NCBI GenBank assembly: GCA_002371695.1
Contig: DFGG01000072.1
Location: forward strand, 1-5,318
From: a bacterium UBA3756
GTDB taxonomy: Bacteria > Bacteroidota > Bacteroidia > Bacteroidales > Bacteroidaceae
Direction of reading: 5' to 3'
DNA length: 5,318 nt
Positions 1 through 5,318 of the stretch are shown piece by piece. Under the pieces are notes generated by a model that worked only from the letters and a program-made list of their open reading frames with translations, did no database searches and was not told where the DNA came from. Made by a program: the position numbers and the translations under genes. Position 1 is the first letter of the stretch; the number at the start of each line of letters is the position of its first letter.

Positions 1-21
1 TGTTCGAGCAACGCTCAAACA
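1..21 (+). other. Stem-loop directly upstream of the surface-protein start codon
   Basis: Bases 1-9 (TGTTCGAGC) pair with 13-21 (GCTCAAACA) around an AAC triloop. Eight of nine positions pair, with one C/A mismatch at 5/17. The structure ends one base before the ATG codon at 23, and no Shine-Dalgarno motif is visible, which is usual in Bacteroidetes. It could be the end of an upstream terminator, or a structure affecting translation of the gene. The window edge cuts off the context, so its role is unknown. Confidence 0.4.
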
Positions 22-22
22 C

Positions 23-2683
23 ATGAAACTATCATTCCATCTCATCCTCGCCCTCGCCGTGATGCTCACGATGGCACAGACGGCGTGGGCGGCAGACCAG
101 ACCGTGACCTATCGGCTCATCACTGGTACGAAGGGCGTTATCAAAGCAAACATTGATGGCAACGTCCAAGATATCATAGTGCCTATTGGAACCGATATCA
201 GGATTATTTCTTCTGGTCAGGTAAGTAACAATTCAACGACTAATGAAACGGAAGACGTACAAATCAAGACATCTCACATCAACGGCAAAATAAAGCAAGT
301 CGAATTCACCAACATACGCAGAGGTCTTTCCACTGCATTCGGAGATACCTACTTCATGGGGATTGACGGTATGAAATACGGCAATGCCGATGCTGTGACA
401 GAAACGAGCGAGGAAGGTAGTGTCAAATTCACAAGCGCCACAGGTATATTGAGTACGAATAATCTCACTATTAAGTTAGGCGCAGAATCCAATTTTAAAC
501 CAAATAACGGCTGCGATTTGGTCATCACTTATGAGCCCAGTGCTGCGCCAGCACACACGCACAACTTCTCGTTCAACGCCGTTGGCAATACGCTGACCGC
601 CACCTGCGGACACTCCGACGGGTTGGCGTGCTCGCTCGCCGATGCAGACTATAAGGCTACGCTGACACTCTCGTCGCCAGTTGACACTTACTATCGTCCT
701 AACAGTACTTACTCTGCCACACTCAATTTGACAGCATTCAACGCACTGACGGGACTCAACGCTACGGCTACTGATATTACGTACGTGAACAACATCAGCG
801 GTGACAATCTCGGCTCTGCGGCACCGACGACGGCAGGAAACTACACTGCTAGCGTTACCGTCACTGTCGGCGGAACAAACTACACGTTGACCACGGACTT
901 TAAAGTCAACGTAGAGAATGGTATCAACAGCAACATTCGTCAAATCAGCGTGAGCAAGACCTCTGCAAGGAATGACGAGGAGATAACCATTACCTTCACA
1001 CCAAGGTCGCACGAACTGGTGAACACGTTGACCGTGACGGGCACAACCACTGACATGAGCATCGGTAACGGCATTACCAAGGTGGACGAGTACACCTACA
1101 CGTTCTTGATGCCTTACGAGGAGGTGACGGTTGGCGCCACGTTCAAGTCATCAAACCCCTCACTATACAAACACACTATCACCACGGACATTACCGGTTC
1201 GGGCGCAGTGGACTATAATGCCGAAGAGTATCTGGGCGCGGGCGATGCCATCACGATAACGTTTATGCCCTATCTGCAAGGCAATCTGGAGGCAGGATCT
1301 GTAGTACTGGAAGGGCTGACCGTGACGGGTACAACGACGAACATGAGCGTGGGCAACGGCATCACGGACAACGGCAATAACACGTACACGTTCACGATGC
1401 CAGGCGAGAATGTGACGGTGACAGCTAAGGCGTATCTGTCTGCTGACGCCATACTGGCGGGCACTATCAATGAGCCTATCTACATCAAGCAGGGCAACGG
1501 CATCCAGATAGGATGCAACAACAGATGGACTTACGTGAATGACGGTGCTCTGCCACTGGTCATCCCTGACGGAAACACACTGAGACTGGCAGGCGGAACG
1601 GACGTCAGACTGGATTTATCAGACAAGAACGCTATCGCGTGTGAGGGTGACGCAATCGTCGAGTTGATTCCCAGTGAGGTATCAAACGAGATATGGATAG
1701 GAGACCGACCCGAACGCAATTCGGGCAAGGCAACGATTAAGGTTGGACCTGCCGGCAAGACACTTACCATCCGCGTAGCTGACGAGAGTACAGAGACTGT
1801 ACACCTAGATGTAAAAAGCATAAGCCGATATGACAGAAATTGCGATGTGATAGGTTGCGACGAAGGCGGTTCGTGCGGCAGCATCGTTGTTGAGAGCGGT
1901 CAAGTGGAGTCGAGGGAATATTACAACCATAGCGGACGAGCTTTCCGCACGACCGACGGCACCATCACTTTCGGATATAAGTATCCAGATGACAAGATTT
2001 ACTTCGATGGCGGCAGCGAGGGTACGGTGAAAATTGAGGATGGTAAGCAGTTCCACTCCCACACCGACTACAACACCAAGTACAGCGGTACCATCAACCT
2101 GCAAGGAATAAATACCTTCGATGCACGGCCTGACAAGTACACTGTGACTTTCGATGAGAACGGTGGCAGCGATGTGGTCAACCAGACAGTTGCCCACGGC
2201 ATGAAAGCCACAGAGCCAGCAACAACTCGCGAGGGCTTCACCTTTGTGCGTTGGAACAATGGTGAAGATGCGTATGACTTCAATACAGTCGTGACCAGCG
2301 ACCTGACGCTGACGGCAGAGTGGAAACGCCCAATAACAAGCGAGGGCATCAGCATCAGCATCCCGTCGCAGGAATGGACGGGCAGCGAATTGGCACCCGT
2401 CATTACCGTGACGGATGGTGAGACGGAGCTCACACTGAATACCGACTACACCGTGGCCGCTCCGAGCGGCCCGATACAGGATGTTGGCGACTATACCTAT
2501 ACCATCACTGGCGTGGGCAACTACTCTGGTACAAGGGAAGCGACATTTACCATCATGCCGAAGGCTGTAGGCACCTATGGTGCATTGGCTGTCACAGAAG
2601 ATCAGAACGGAAAGACTGCGACGATTGACGCATCATTGGAGGCAACAATAGAAATAACTTCAGTAAAGAATCGCCTATTATAG
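23..2683 (+). CDS. Multidomain secreted surface protein, N-terminal 880 residues, truncated by IS insertion
   Basis: This is the 5' part of a large exported protein. Residues 1-23 form a Sec signal peptide: basic start MKLSFH, hydrophobic LILALAVMLTM, and likely cleavage after TAWA. Residues 178-203 hold an HTHNFSF segment followed by C195 and C203. Two related Ig-like modules end in similar 39-residue blocks at 336-374 and 432-470. Residues about 480-700 are a beta-rich region with a Cys/Gly segment (C607, C612, C618; 'GGSCGSIVV') that resembles a beta-helix-type repeat. Residues about 706-768 match the InlB/Listeria-Bacteroides repeat pattern (YTVTFDENGG ... GFTFVRW ... LTLTAEW). Residues about 771-847 look like an MBG/Ig-like surface domain (DYTV ... 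GVGNYSGT ... FTI). Native sequence ends at S880. The last six residues (VKNRLL) and the TAG stop come from the insertion sequence. The start at 23 is chosen because the signal peptide begins there. The fragment would be exported but lacks the native C-terminus. Ligand or substrate is unknown, and no catalytic motif was seen. Confidence 0.85.
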   Translation: MKLSFHLILALAVMLTMAQTAWAADQTVTYRLITGTKGVIKANIDGNVQDIIVPIGTDIRIISSGQVSNNSTTNETEDVQIKTSHINGKIKQVEFTNIRRGLSTAFGDTYFMGIDGMKYGNADAVTETSEEGSVKFTSATGILSTNNLTIKLGAESNFKPNNGCDLVITYEPSAAPAHTHNFSFNAVGNTLTATCGHSDGLACSLADADYKATLTLSSPVDTYYRPNSTYSATLNLTAFNALTGLNATATDITYVNNISGDNLGSAAPTTAGNYTASVTVTVGGTNYTLTTDFKVNVENGINSNIRQISVSKTSARNDEEITITFTPRSHELVNTLTVTGTTTDMSIGNGITKVDEYTYTFLMPYEEVTVGATFKSSNPSLYKHTITTDITGSGAVDYNAEEYLGAGDAITITFMPYLQGNLEAGSVVLEGLTVTGTTTNMSVGNGITDNGNNTYTFTMPGENVTVTAKAYLSADAILAGTINEPIYIKQGNGIQIGCNNRWTYVNDGALPLVIPDGNTLRLAGGTDVRLDLSDKNAIACEGDAIVELIPSEVSNEIWIGDRPERNSGKATIKVGPAGKTLTIRVADESTETVHLDVKSISRYDRNCDVIGCDEGGSCGSIVVESGQVESREYYNHSGRAFRTTDGTITFGYKYPDDKIYFDGGSEGTVKIEDGKQFHSHTDYNTKYSGTINLQGINTFDARPDKYTVTFDENGGSDVVNQTVAHGMKATEPATTREGFTFVRWNNGEDAYDFNTVVTSDLTLTAEWKRPITSEGISISIPSQEWTGSELAPVITVTDGETELTLNTDYTVAAPSGPIQDVGDYTYTITGVGNYSGTREATFTIMPKAVGTYGALAVTEDQNGKTATIDASLEATIEITSVKNRLL
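63..91 (+). other. Signal peptide hydrophobic core and cleavage region
   Basis: This stretch encodes the hydrophobic core and Ala-x-Ala-like end (AQTAWA, then ADQ) of the N-terminal export signal of the surface protein. No lipobox cysteine follows, so signal peptidase I processing is expected rather than lipoprotein processing. Confidence 0.6.
1028..1432 (+). repeat. Two-copy intragenic repeat (39-residue block in Ig-like modules)
   Basis: Copy 1 lies at 1028-1144 (residues 336-374) and copy 2 at 1316-1432 (residues 432-470). Both begin LTVTGTTT and continue with M-S-[IV]-GNGIT, TYTF, MP and VTV; by my count 26 of 39 residues are identical. Each copy is preceded by a similar 'ITITF[TM]P' strand, so the true unit is probably about 65-95 residues. 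The DNA of the two copies is also similar (both contain a GACCGTGACGGG stretch), consistent with an old internal duplication. Confidence 0.8.
2138..2329 (+). other. InlB/Listeria-Bacteroides repeat domain (Flg_new type)
   Basis: Residues about 706-769 of the surface protein show the usual pattern of this beta-grasp-like cell-surface module: YTVTFDENGG, a central GFTFVRW with an aromatic-Trp pair, and a closing LTLTAEW. The family occurs in many secreted or wall-associated proteins of Firmicutes and Bacteroidetes. It supports a surface location but not a specific function. Confidence 0.75.
2658..2663 (+). repeat. Target site duplication, left copy (CTTCAG)
   Basis: CTTCAG immediately precedes the left inverted repeat, and the same six bases immediately follow the right inverted repeat at 4317-4322. 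A seventh base (A at 2657 and 4316) also matches, so a 7-bp duplication is possible with the element one base shorter on the right. The 6-bp reading keeps both inverted repeats perfect. Deleting one copy plus the element restores the host reading frame. Confidence 0.85.
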
Positions 2684-2693
2684 ACCCTATACA
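2664..2693 (+). repeat. Left terminal inverted repeat of the insertion sequence
   Basis: This 30-bp repeat begins TAAAGAATCGCC and ends ACCCTATACA. It is the exact reverse complement of 4287-4316. It contains the dyad TATAG-ACC-CTATA (2681-2693 region), a plausible transposase recognition core. The host gene's new stop (TAG, 2681-2683) and the transposase stop (minus strand, 2687-2689) both lie inside it. Confidence 0.93.
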
Positions 2694-4108
2694 CCCAGTT
2701 TTACCACCATCTCCTCGATGTACTTGAGCATGGTCACATCCTGCCAGTCTCCCCCTTCCTTGATTCTGACCTTCTTGTATTTTGCCAGATACTTGAACAC
2801 CTGTTTATAATAGTGGTGTTTGTTGATTTCCTTCTTGACAATCTCACCTTTCACCCTGACCGTTATGATGACACTGAGGAAATTGATGAATTCGGTGGCG
2901 TAAGTCCTGTAGTCGTTATGTACATTGACAGTGTCACGATCGATGATATTCTTATAGAGATAGAACATCGTCTCGATTTCCCATCTCTGGGCGTATGCCA
3001 AATAGACATCAAGCGGGTCGAGGTCGGCCTTCGACTTGAAGACGATGAGTCCGAACGTGGATTTCTTCTGGGCGTAGTTGTCTGCATTGAAGGCATCCTT
3101 CTTCTCCGCCTTCTCCACATAGCCGACCTCCTGCTCGTAGGCCATCTTCGGGTCACGGAAGGAATAGAGGAACTTACCATTCTTCATCTTCACCTTCTTA
3201 TATAGGATGGTGCCATCCTTATAGCCAGCAAGGTGCTCCGTAGGGTTGTCCATGCCGTAGTTCTTGATGAATGCCGAGTTCTGCTTCAGGGGGATCAGGT
3301 ATGAAAGTCCCTCCGACTTGTCCACCTCGTCGAGGAATGCCTCATTCCAGAACCCCTTGTCGACTATCATCATGCCGTCTTTAATCTCGAAGTCGTTGAC
3401 GAAGCTCTTGACTGCCGTCTGGTCAAGGATGTTGCCTGCGTATGCCCTGGCTGCTATCGGCTCCTTACTCTTGGGATCAAAGGCGTATAGGATGCTGATG
3501 TCCTTGGAGCCTTTCTTCGATCCCTTTCGCGAAAACTCTGAGAGCGAGCCGCACTTGGAGTTGTAGTCTTTCAGCATGCCGTCAACCACGATGTTCCTGC
3601 CGATGAACTCCCTCACGCGGTTCCTCATGAACTCGCAGATCCGGGAGTAGCCCTGTCCCAACTCCATCAGGAAGGCAGCCACGGCATGCTCTGAGAGGTG
3701 TACCCCCGGATAGTACTCTGAGGCGAAAGAGGTCTGGTAGTGAAACTGGAGGTCACGGTTCTTCACGTCGCCAAACGCAGCCCTCAGCAGGGAGATGACA
3801 TATATTCTCTTTGCATCGTCAATGCTCCAGACCTTGGCAAGGTCTTGAACCAAGTCCTTACCGAACTTGTCACAAAGCGTCACCTCACCATAGTCCTTGA
3901 TGTCCACGCACTTCTTTGTATCATTCTTGACTTGAAGCGGAATAAAAACGCCATTGATTATTTCCCCCACTGTGCCGAGGTCGACAGGTACAATCCTGCT
4001 GCCCTTGCGTTTGCTGGTTCTCTTGATGACCACGAATCGATTGCCACGTCGCTTGACAACTGTGCTGCTGGGTCTTTCAACTGCTAATATCTCCTTTGGT
4101 ATTGCCAT
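2687..4108 (-). CDS. DDE transposase, IS4 superfamily
   Basis: It catalyses cut-and-paste-type movement of the surrounding element by binding the terminal repeats and joining the 3' ends to target DNA. The chosen start (ATG at 4108-4106, MAIPKEILAVERP) gives 473 residues. An in-frame ATG at 4174 would add 22 residues, but those codons run through the putative promoter and leader hairpin, so I consider that start unlikely. Catalytic residues, in 473-residue numbering: D176 (NIVVDGMLKD), D250 (MMIVDKGFW) and E379 in the YAQRWEIE...K motif (Y372, R375, E379, K386), the Y-x2-R-x3-E-x6-K signature of IS4-type enzymes. The 129-residue gap between the second Asp and Glu fits the beta-strand insertion domain of this superfamily. 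The basic N-terminus (KRRGNRFVVIKRTSKRKGSR) is a likely DNA-binding region. The frame is intact and ends inside the left inverted repeat. Function is secure; the family (IS1634 versus another IS4 relative) is less so. Confidence 0.92.
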   Translation of the reverse strand: MAIPKEILAVERPSSTVVKRRGNRFVVIKRTSKRKGSRIVPVDLGTVGEIINGVFIPLQVKNDTKKCVDIKDYGEVTLCDKFGKDLVQDLAKVWSIDDAKRIYVISLLRAAFGDVKNRDLQFHYQTSFASEYYPGVHLSEHAVAAFLMELGQGYSRICEFMRNRVREFIGRNIVVDGMLKDYNSKCGSLSEFSRKGSKKGSKDISILYAFDPKSKEPIAARAYAGNILDQTAVKSFVNDFEIKDGMMIVDKGFWNEAFLDEVDKSEGLSYLIPLKQNSAFIKNYGMDNPTEHLAGYKDGTILYKKVKMKNGKFLYSFRDPKMAYEQEVGYVEKAEKKDAFNADNYAQKKSTFGLIVFKSKADLDPLDVYLAYAQRWEIETMFYLYKNIIDRDTVNVHNDYRTYATEFINFLSVIITVRVKGEIVKKEINKHHYYKQVFKYLAKYKKVRIKEGGDWQDVTMLKYIEEMVVKLGV

Positions 4109-4115
4109 ATTGTAC

Positions 4116-4148
4116 GTATAGGGCTCTAATGCTTTATAAACCCTATAC
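4116..4148 (-). promoter_or_regulatory. Leader hairpin before the transposase start codon
   Basis: On the minus strand, GTATAGGGTTT (4148-4138) pairs with GAGCCCTATAC (4126-4116). This makes an 11-bp stem (nine Watson-Crick pairs and two G-T wobbles) with an 11-base loop. The stem ends seven bases before the probable transposase ATG, so it would cover the ribosome-landing region. The putative promoter element ends where the 5' arm begins, so a transcript from it would lack part of the 5' arm. Read-through RNA would contain the whole hairpin. Confidence 0.6.
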
Positions 4149-4149
4149 A
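4134..4149 (+). repeat. Internal copy of the terminal inverted-repeat core
   Basis: These 16 bases (TTATAAACCCTATACA) match the inner end of the left inverted repeat (2678-2693) at 15 of 16 positions and have the same orientation. A second, weaker and inverted copy (GTATAGGG followed by CTCTAAT) lies at 4116-4130. Both sit in the transposase promoter/leader. Transposase might bind here and repress its own gene; this is inference. Confidence 0.65.
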
Positions 4150-4155
4150 AAGGTA
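4148..4155 (-). promoter_or_regulatory. Putative Bacteroidetes -7 promoter element of the transposase
   Basis: The minus strand reads TACCTTTG, an exact match to the Bacteroidetes -7 consensus TAnnTTTG. A TTTG lies upstream, but only 12 bases separate the two, shorter than the usual -33/-7 spacing of about 19 bases, so the -33 part is weak. Transcription would start near 4140-4144, about 35 bases before the ATG at 4108. This supports the shorter transposase start. Confidence 0.4.
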
Positions 4156-4286
4156 GGCAATTATAACCAAACATTGATATTTTTAGAGGAATATTTGTGA
4201 AAATTTAGCAAAATGCGAAGACAAAACCACAGAAAAACACCGAAATCAGTCAATCTCAGTACAGTTTTGCACAAAATCAGCAAGTT

Positions 4287-4316
4287 TGTATAGGGTCTAT
4301 AATAGGCGATTCTTTA
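4287..4316 (-). repeat. Right terminal inverted repeat of the insertion sequence
   Basis: Exact 30-bp reverse complement of the left end, beginning TGTATAGGG and ending GATTCTTTA on the plus strand. It carries the same TATAG-N3-CTATA dyad. The adjacent 4175-4286 stretch is A-rich on the plus strand, with no ORF I would support; it is the non-coding right end of the element. Confidence 0.93.
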
Positions 4317-4322
4317 CTTCAG
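4317..4322 (+). repeat. Target site duplication, right copy (CTTCAG)
   Basis: Same six bases as 2658-2663, immediately outside the right inverted repeat. Together they mark the insertion point within the codons for Thr-Ser-Asp of the surface protein. Confidence 0.85.
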
Positions 4323-5062
4323 ACATAAAGGTTAGTCAAGTCGCATTGCAGCGTTCGTTTACAGAAAATCAGCCTGCTACGGTGATGCTGCCGTTCTCGC
4401 TGGGTACGGGTCAGACGGTCAGTGGAGGCTCGTTCTATAAGTTCTCGGGGGTCACAAAGGATGGTGACGAGTGGAATGCTCTATTTACAGAGGATGCTAC
4501 ACTCAAGGCAAACACTCCTTATCTCTTCATGCCTTCTGCTACTGGACAGATGACTTTCGATCTGAACCGTGGTACGGTGACGCTGAACACTACGACAGCA
4601 GGCGAGGCAGGCAGCACGGCATCTAACTGGGAGTTCCGAGGGACATACGCAAAAGTGCAGTGGGCCGGCACAGATTCTGACCCCAGCGACCTCAGCAAGA
4701 CCTACGGCTTTGCCAAGGGTGACGCCACGATTGCCGCCGGGCAGTTCGTTCACTTCGCCGCTGGAGCATGGCTGAAGCCTATGCGCTGCTATCTGGTGTA
4801 TAACGGCTCGACAGAGGGTGGTACATTCCAGAATGCACGTAGTATGACTCGTGGCGCAGCCTCTACAGAGGAACTACCCCAGACCATCACGGTGGTACTC
4901 CTGAGCAGTAGCGGCGAGACAACAGGTATCGGCACGCTCGACACCAAGACGGGTGACATCACACTTGAAGGCTGGTACACGATGGATGGCCGCAAACTCG
5001 AAGGCAAGCCTACGAAGAAAGGACTGTATATCAATAATGGTCGTAAGATTGTAATCAAGTAA
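4317..5062 (+). pseudogene. C-terminal fragment of the IS-interrupted surface protein
   Basis: This is the displaced 3' part of the gene beginning at 23. From the Asp codon at 4322 it encodes 246 native residues and ends at the TAA at 5060-5062. It contains a module I recognise from Prevotella-like surface proteins: ATVMLPFSL, then FYKFSGV, LKANTPYLFMPS, WEFRGTY, YGFAKG and KPMRCYLVYN. The last segment (GWYTMDGRKL, then GLYINNGRKIVIK) has the look of a C-terminal sorting or anchoring domain, similar in style to type IX secretion signals; that assignment is tentative. The open frame runs back to a TTG at 4286 inside the inverted repeat, but no ribosome site or signal peptide supports a start there. 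If translated at all, the product would stay in the cytoplasm. Confidence 0.85.
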
Positions 5063-5068
5063 GGAGGA
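5061..5068 (+). promoter_or_regulatory. Strong Shine-Dalgarno of the small peptide gene, overlapping the upstream stop
   Basis: AAGGAGGA lies seven bases before the ATG at 5076, and its first two bases belong to the TAA stop of the surface-protein gene. Such a near-perfect site is notable in Bacteroidetes, which generally make little use of Shine-Dalgarno pairing. It fixes the peptide start and suggests translation coupled to the upstream frame. Confidence 0.65.
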
Positions 5069-5075
5069 TAACGCA

Positions 5076-5198
5076 ATGAAGAAGAAAGAATATAAGAAGC
5101 CAGCGATGCAGGTCGTCCTGTTGCAACACCAATGCCAGTTATTGGCTGGTAGTAACGACCCTCAGGGTGTACCCTATTGGGACGGTGAGGGTGATTAA
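5076..5198 (+). CDS. Small 40-residue peptide of unknown function
   Basis: This short ORF encodes 40 residues. It begins with a basic stretch (MKKKEYKKPAMQVV), has a short hydrophobic/Gln-rich middle (LLQHQCQLLAGS) and ends in an acidic, Gly-rich tail (NDPQGVPYWDGEGD). It starts 13 bases after the surface-protein stop behind a strong Shine-Dalgarno and is probably on the same transcript. The K-x-Y-x-K-P-x-M-x-V-V start and the LLAGS junction resemble small orphan peptides I recall next to Prevotella surface proteins, but I cannot confirm a family. The hydrophobic part is too short for a classical signal peptide and there is no lipobox. The split into a charged N-terminal half and a small-residue junction loosely recalls a leader-core precursor peptide; that is speculation. 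No modification enzyme is visible in the window. Confidence 0.65.
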   Translation: MKKKEYKKPAMQVVLLQHQCQLLAGSNDPQGVPYWDGEGD

Positions 5199-5283
5199 AA
5201 AACAGAATAGTATTAGCCACTCATACCCAAGAATCTGTCCCAGCGACTATTGTGGCAGCCGTAAAGAGGCTTCTTTCTGCTCC

Positions 5284-5317
5284 ATGGAAGCTTCTGGCAA
5301 TTGTCAGGAGCTTCCGT
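5284..5317 (+). terminator. Hairpin at the window edge, possible terminator
   Basis: ATGGAAGCTTCTG (5284-5296) pairs with CAGGAGCTTCCGT (5305-5317) around an eight-base loop, giving a 13-bp stem with two G-T wobbles. It lies 85 bases after the small peptide stop. The window ends one base later, so a following T-run cannot be seen. The 5199-5283 stretch before it holds no gene I can support. Confidence 0.4.
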
Positions 5318-5318
5318 A

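Larger units (their letters stand above)
2664..4316 (-). mobile_element. Complete insertion sequence of the IS4 superfamily (IS1634-like?)
   Basis: The element is 1653 bp long and is bounded by 30-bp perfect inverted repeats (2664-2693 and 4287-4316) with a 6-bp direct target duplication. It contains a single intact DDE transposase gene on the minus strand and a leader of about 200 bases at the right end. Element length, transposase size of about 473 residues, Y-x2-R-x3-E-x6-K motif and 5-6-bp duplication fit the IS1634 group best. IS4 proper and other IS4-superfamily groups remain possible without a search. It is inserted antisense to the surface-protein gene. Nothing indicates degeneration, so it is likely a recent and possibly active copy. 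Confidence 0.9.

Noticed and set aside
476..1012. Minus-strand open frames within the surface-protein gene (also 1270-1470, 1531-1884, 1805-2197, 2068-2433, 4481-4753, 4789-5220)
   Set aside because: Their translations are Arg/Ser/Val-rich with no domain, and they lie opposite strongly supported coding sequence.
2813..3205. Open frames of about 100-130 codons antisense or out of frame to the transposase (also 3264-3566 and 3740-4087)
   Set aside because: They overlap a well-supported transposase frame completely and show no recognisable domain; they are shadows of its codon usage.
3522..3533. Palindrome TTTCGCGAAA inside the transposase gene
   Set aside because: It is short and lies in conserved coding sequence (a Lys/Ser/Arg-rich segment), so chance explains it.
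4109..4174. Transposase start at the upstream ATG (MFGYNCLPLY...)
   Set aside because: These 22 codons run through the promoter-like element and leader hairpin, and the protein from MAIPKEIL has the typical N-terminus of such transposases as I know them. It cannot be fully excluded.
4265..4276. TTTTG-CA-CAAAA short inverted repeat near the right end of the element
   Set aside because: Arms of five bases in A/T-rich DNA are expected by chance, and there is no partner at the left end.
4298..4303. Outward TATAAT in the inverted repeats as a promoter driving the host gene fragment or neighbours
   Set aside because: TATAAT is not the Bacteroidetes consensus, and neither a TTGACA-like nor a TTTG element is found at suitable spacing upstream.
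4286..4316. TTG at 4286 as a true start of the downstream fragment
   Set aside because: The first ten codons lie within the inverted repeat, no ribosome site or signal peptide is present, and the frame simply continues the interrupted upstream gene.

Overview
The window looks like chromosomal DNA of a Bacteroidales bacterium, most likely Prevotella or a close relative. The clues are a large Sec-exported surface protein with an InlB/Listeria-Bacteroides-type repeat, a C-terminal 'DGRKLxGKPTKKGLYINNGRKIVIK'-type ending that I know from Prevotella-like surface proteins, and a Bacteroidetes-style TAnnTTTG promoter element ahead of the transposase. No database search was possible, so the genus is inference.

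Layout. Bases 1-22 hold a short stem-loop just before the start codon at 23. From 23 to 5062 there was originally one surface-protein gene. It is now split by an insertion sequence at 2664-4316 (1653 bp, 30-bp perfect terminal inverted repeats, 6-bp target duplication CTTCAG). Removing the element and one target copy joins codon 880 (Ser) to an Asp codon at 4322 in the same frame and restores a 1126-residue protein. The left piece (23-2683) keeps the signal peptide and most of the repeat domains, and stops on a TAG inside the element's inverted repeat. The right piece (4317-5062) carries the last 246 residues, including the putative sorting/anchoring end, and has no normal start.

The insertion sequence carries one intact DDE transposase on the minus strand (IS4 superfamily, with the Y-x2-R-x3-E-x6-K signature). 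Its leader region contains a putative promoter, internal copies of the terminal-repeat core, and an 11-bp hairpin ending 7 nt before the probable start codon. This arrangement would suit suppression of translation from read-through transcripts. The intact ORF, perfect repeats and clean target duplication suggest a recent and possibly still mobile copy.

Downstream, a 40-residue basic-to-acidic peptide gene (5076-5198) follows the surface-protein stop codon with a strong Shine-Dalgarno that overlaps that stop. It looks like the last gene of the same transcript, so the insertion would probably also affect it. The final 120 bases show no gene; they end in a 13-bp hairpin at the window edge that could be a terminator. 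I see no CRISPR array, tRNA or rRNA, and no complete new defence or metabolic system. The most notable items are the split gene, the element's self-regulatory leader and the small peptide.
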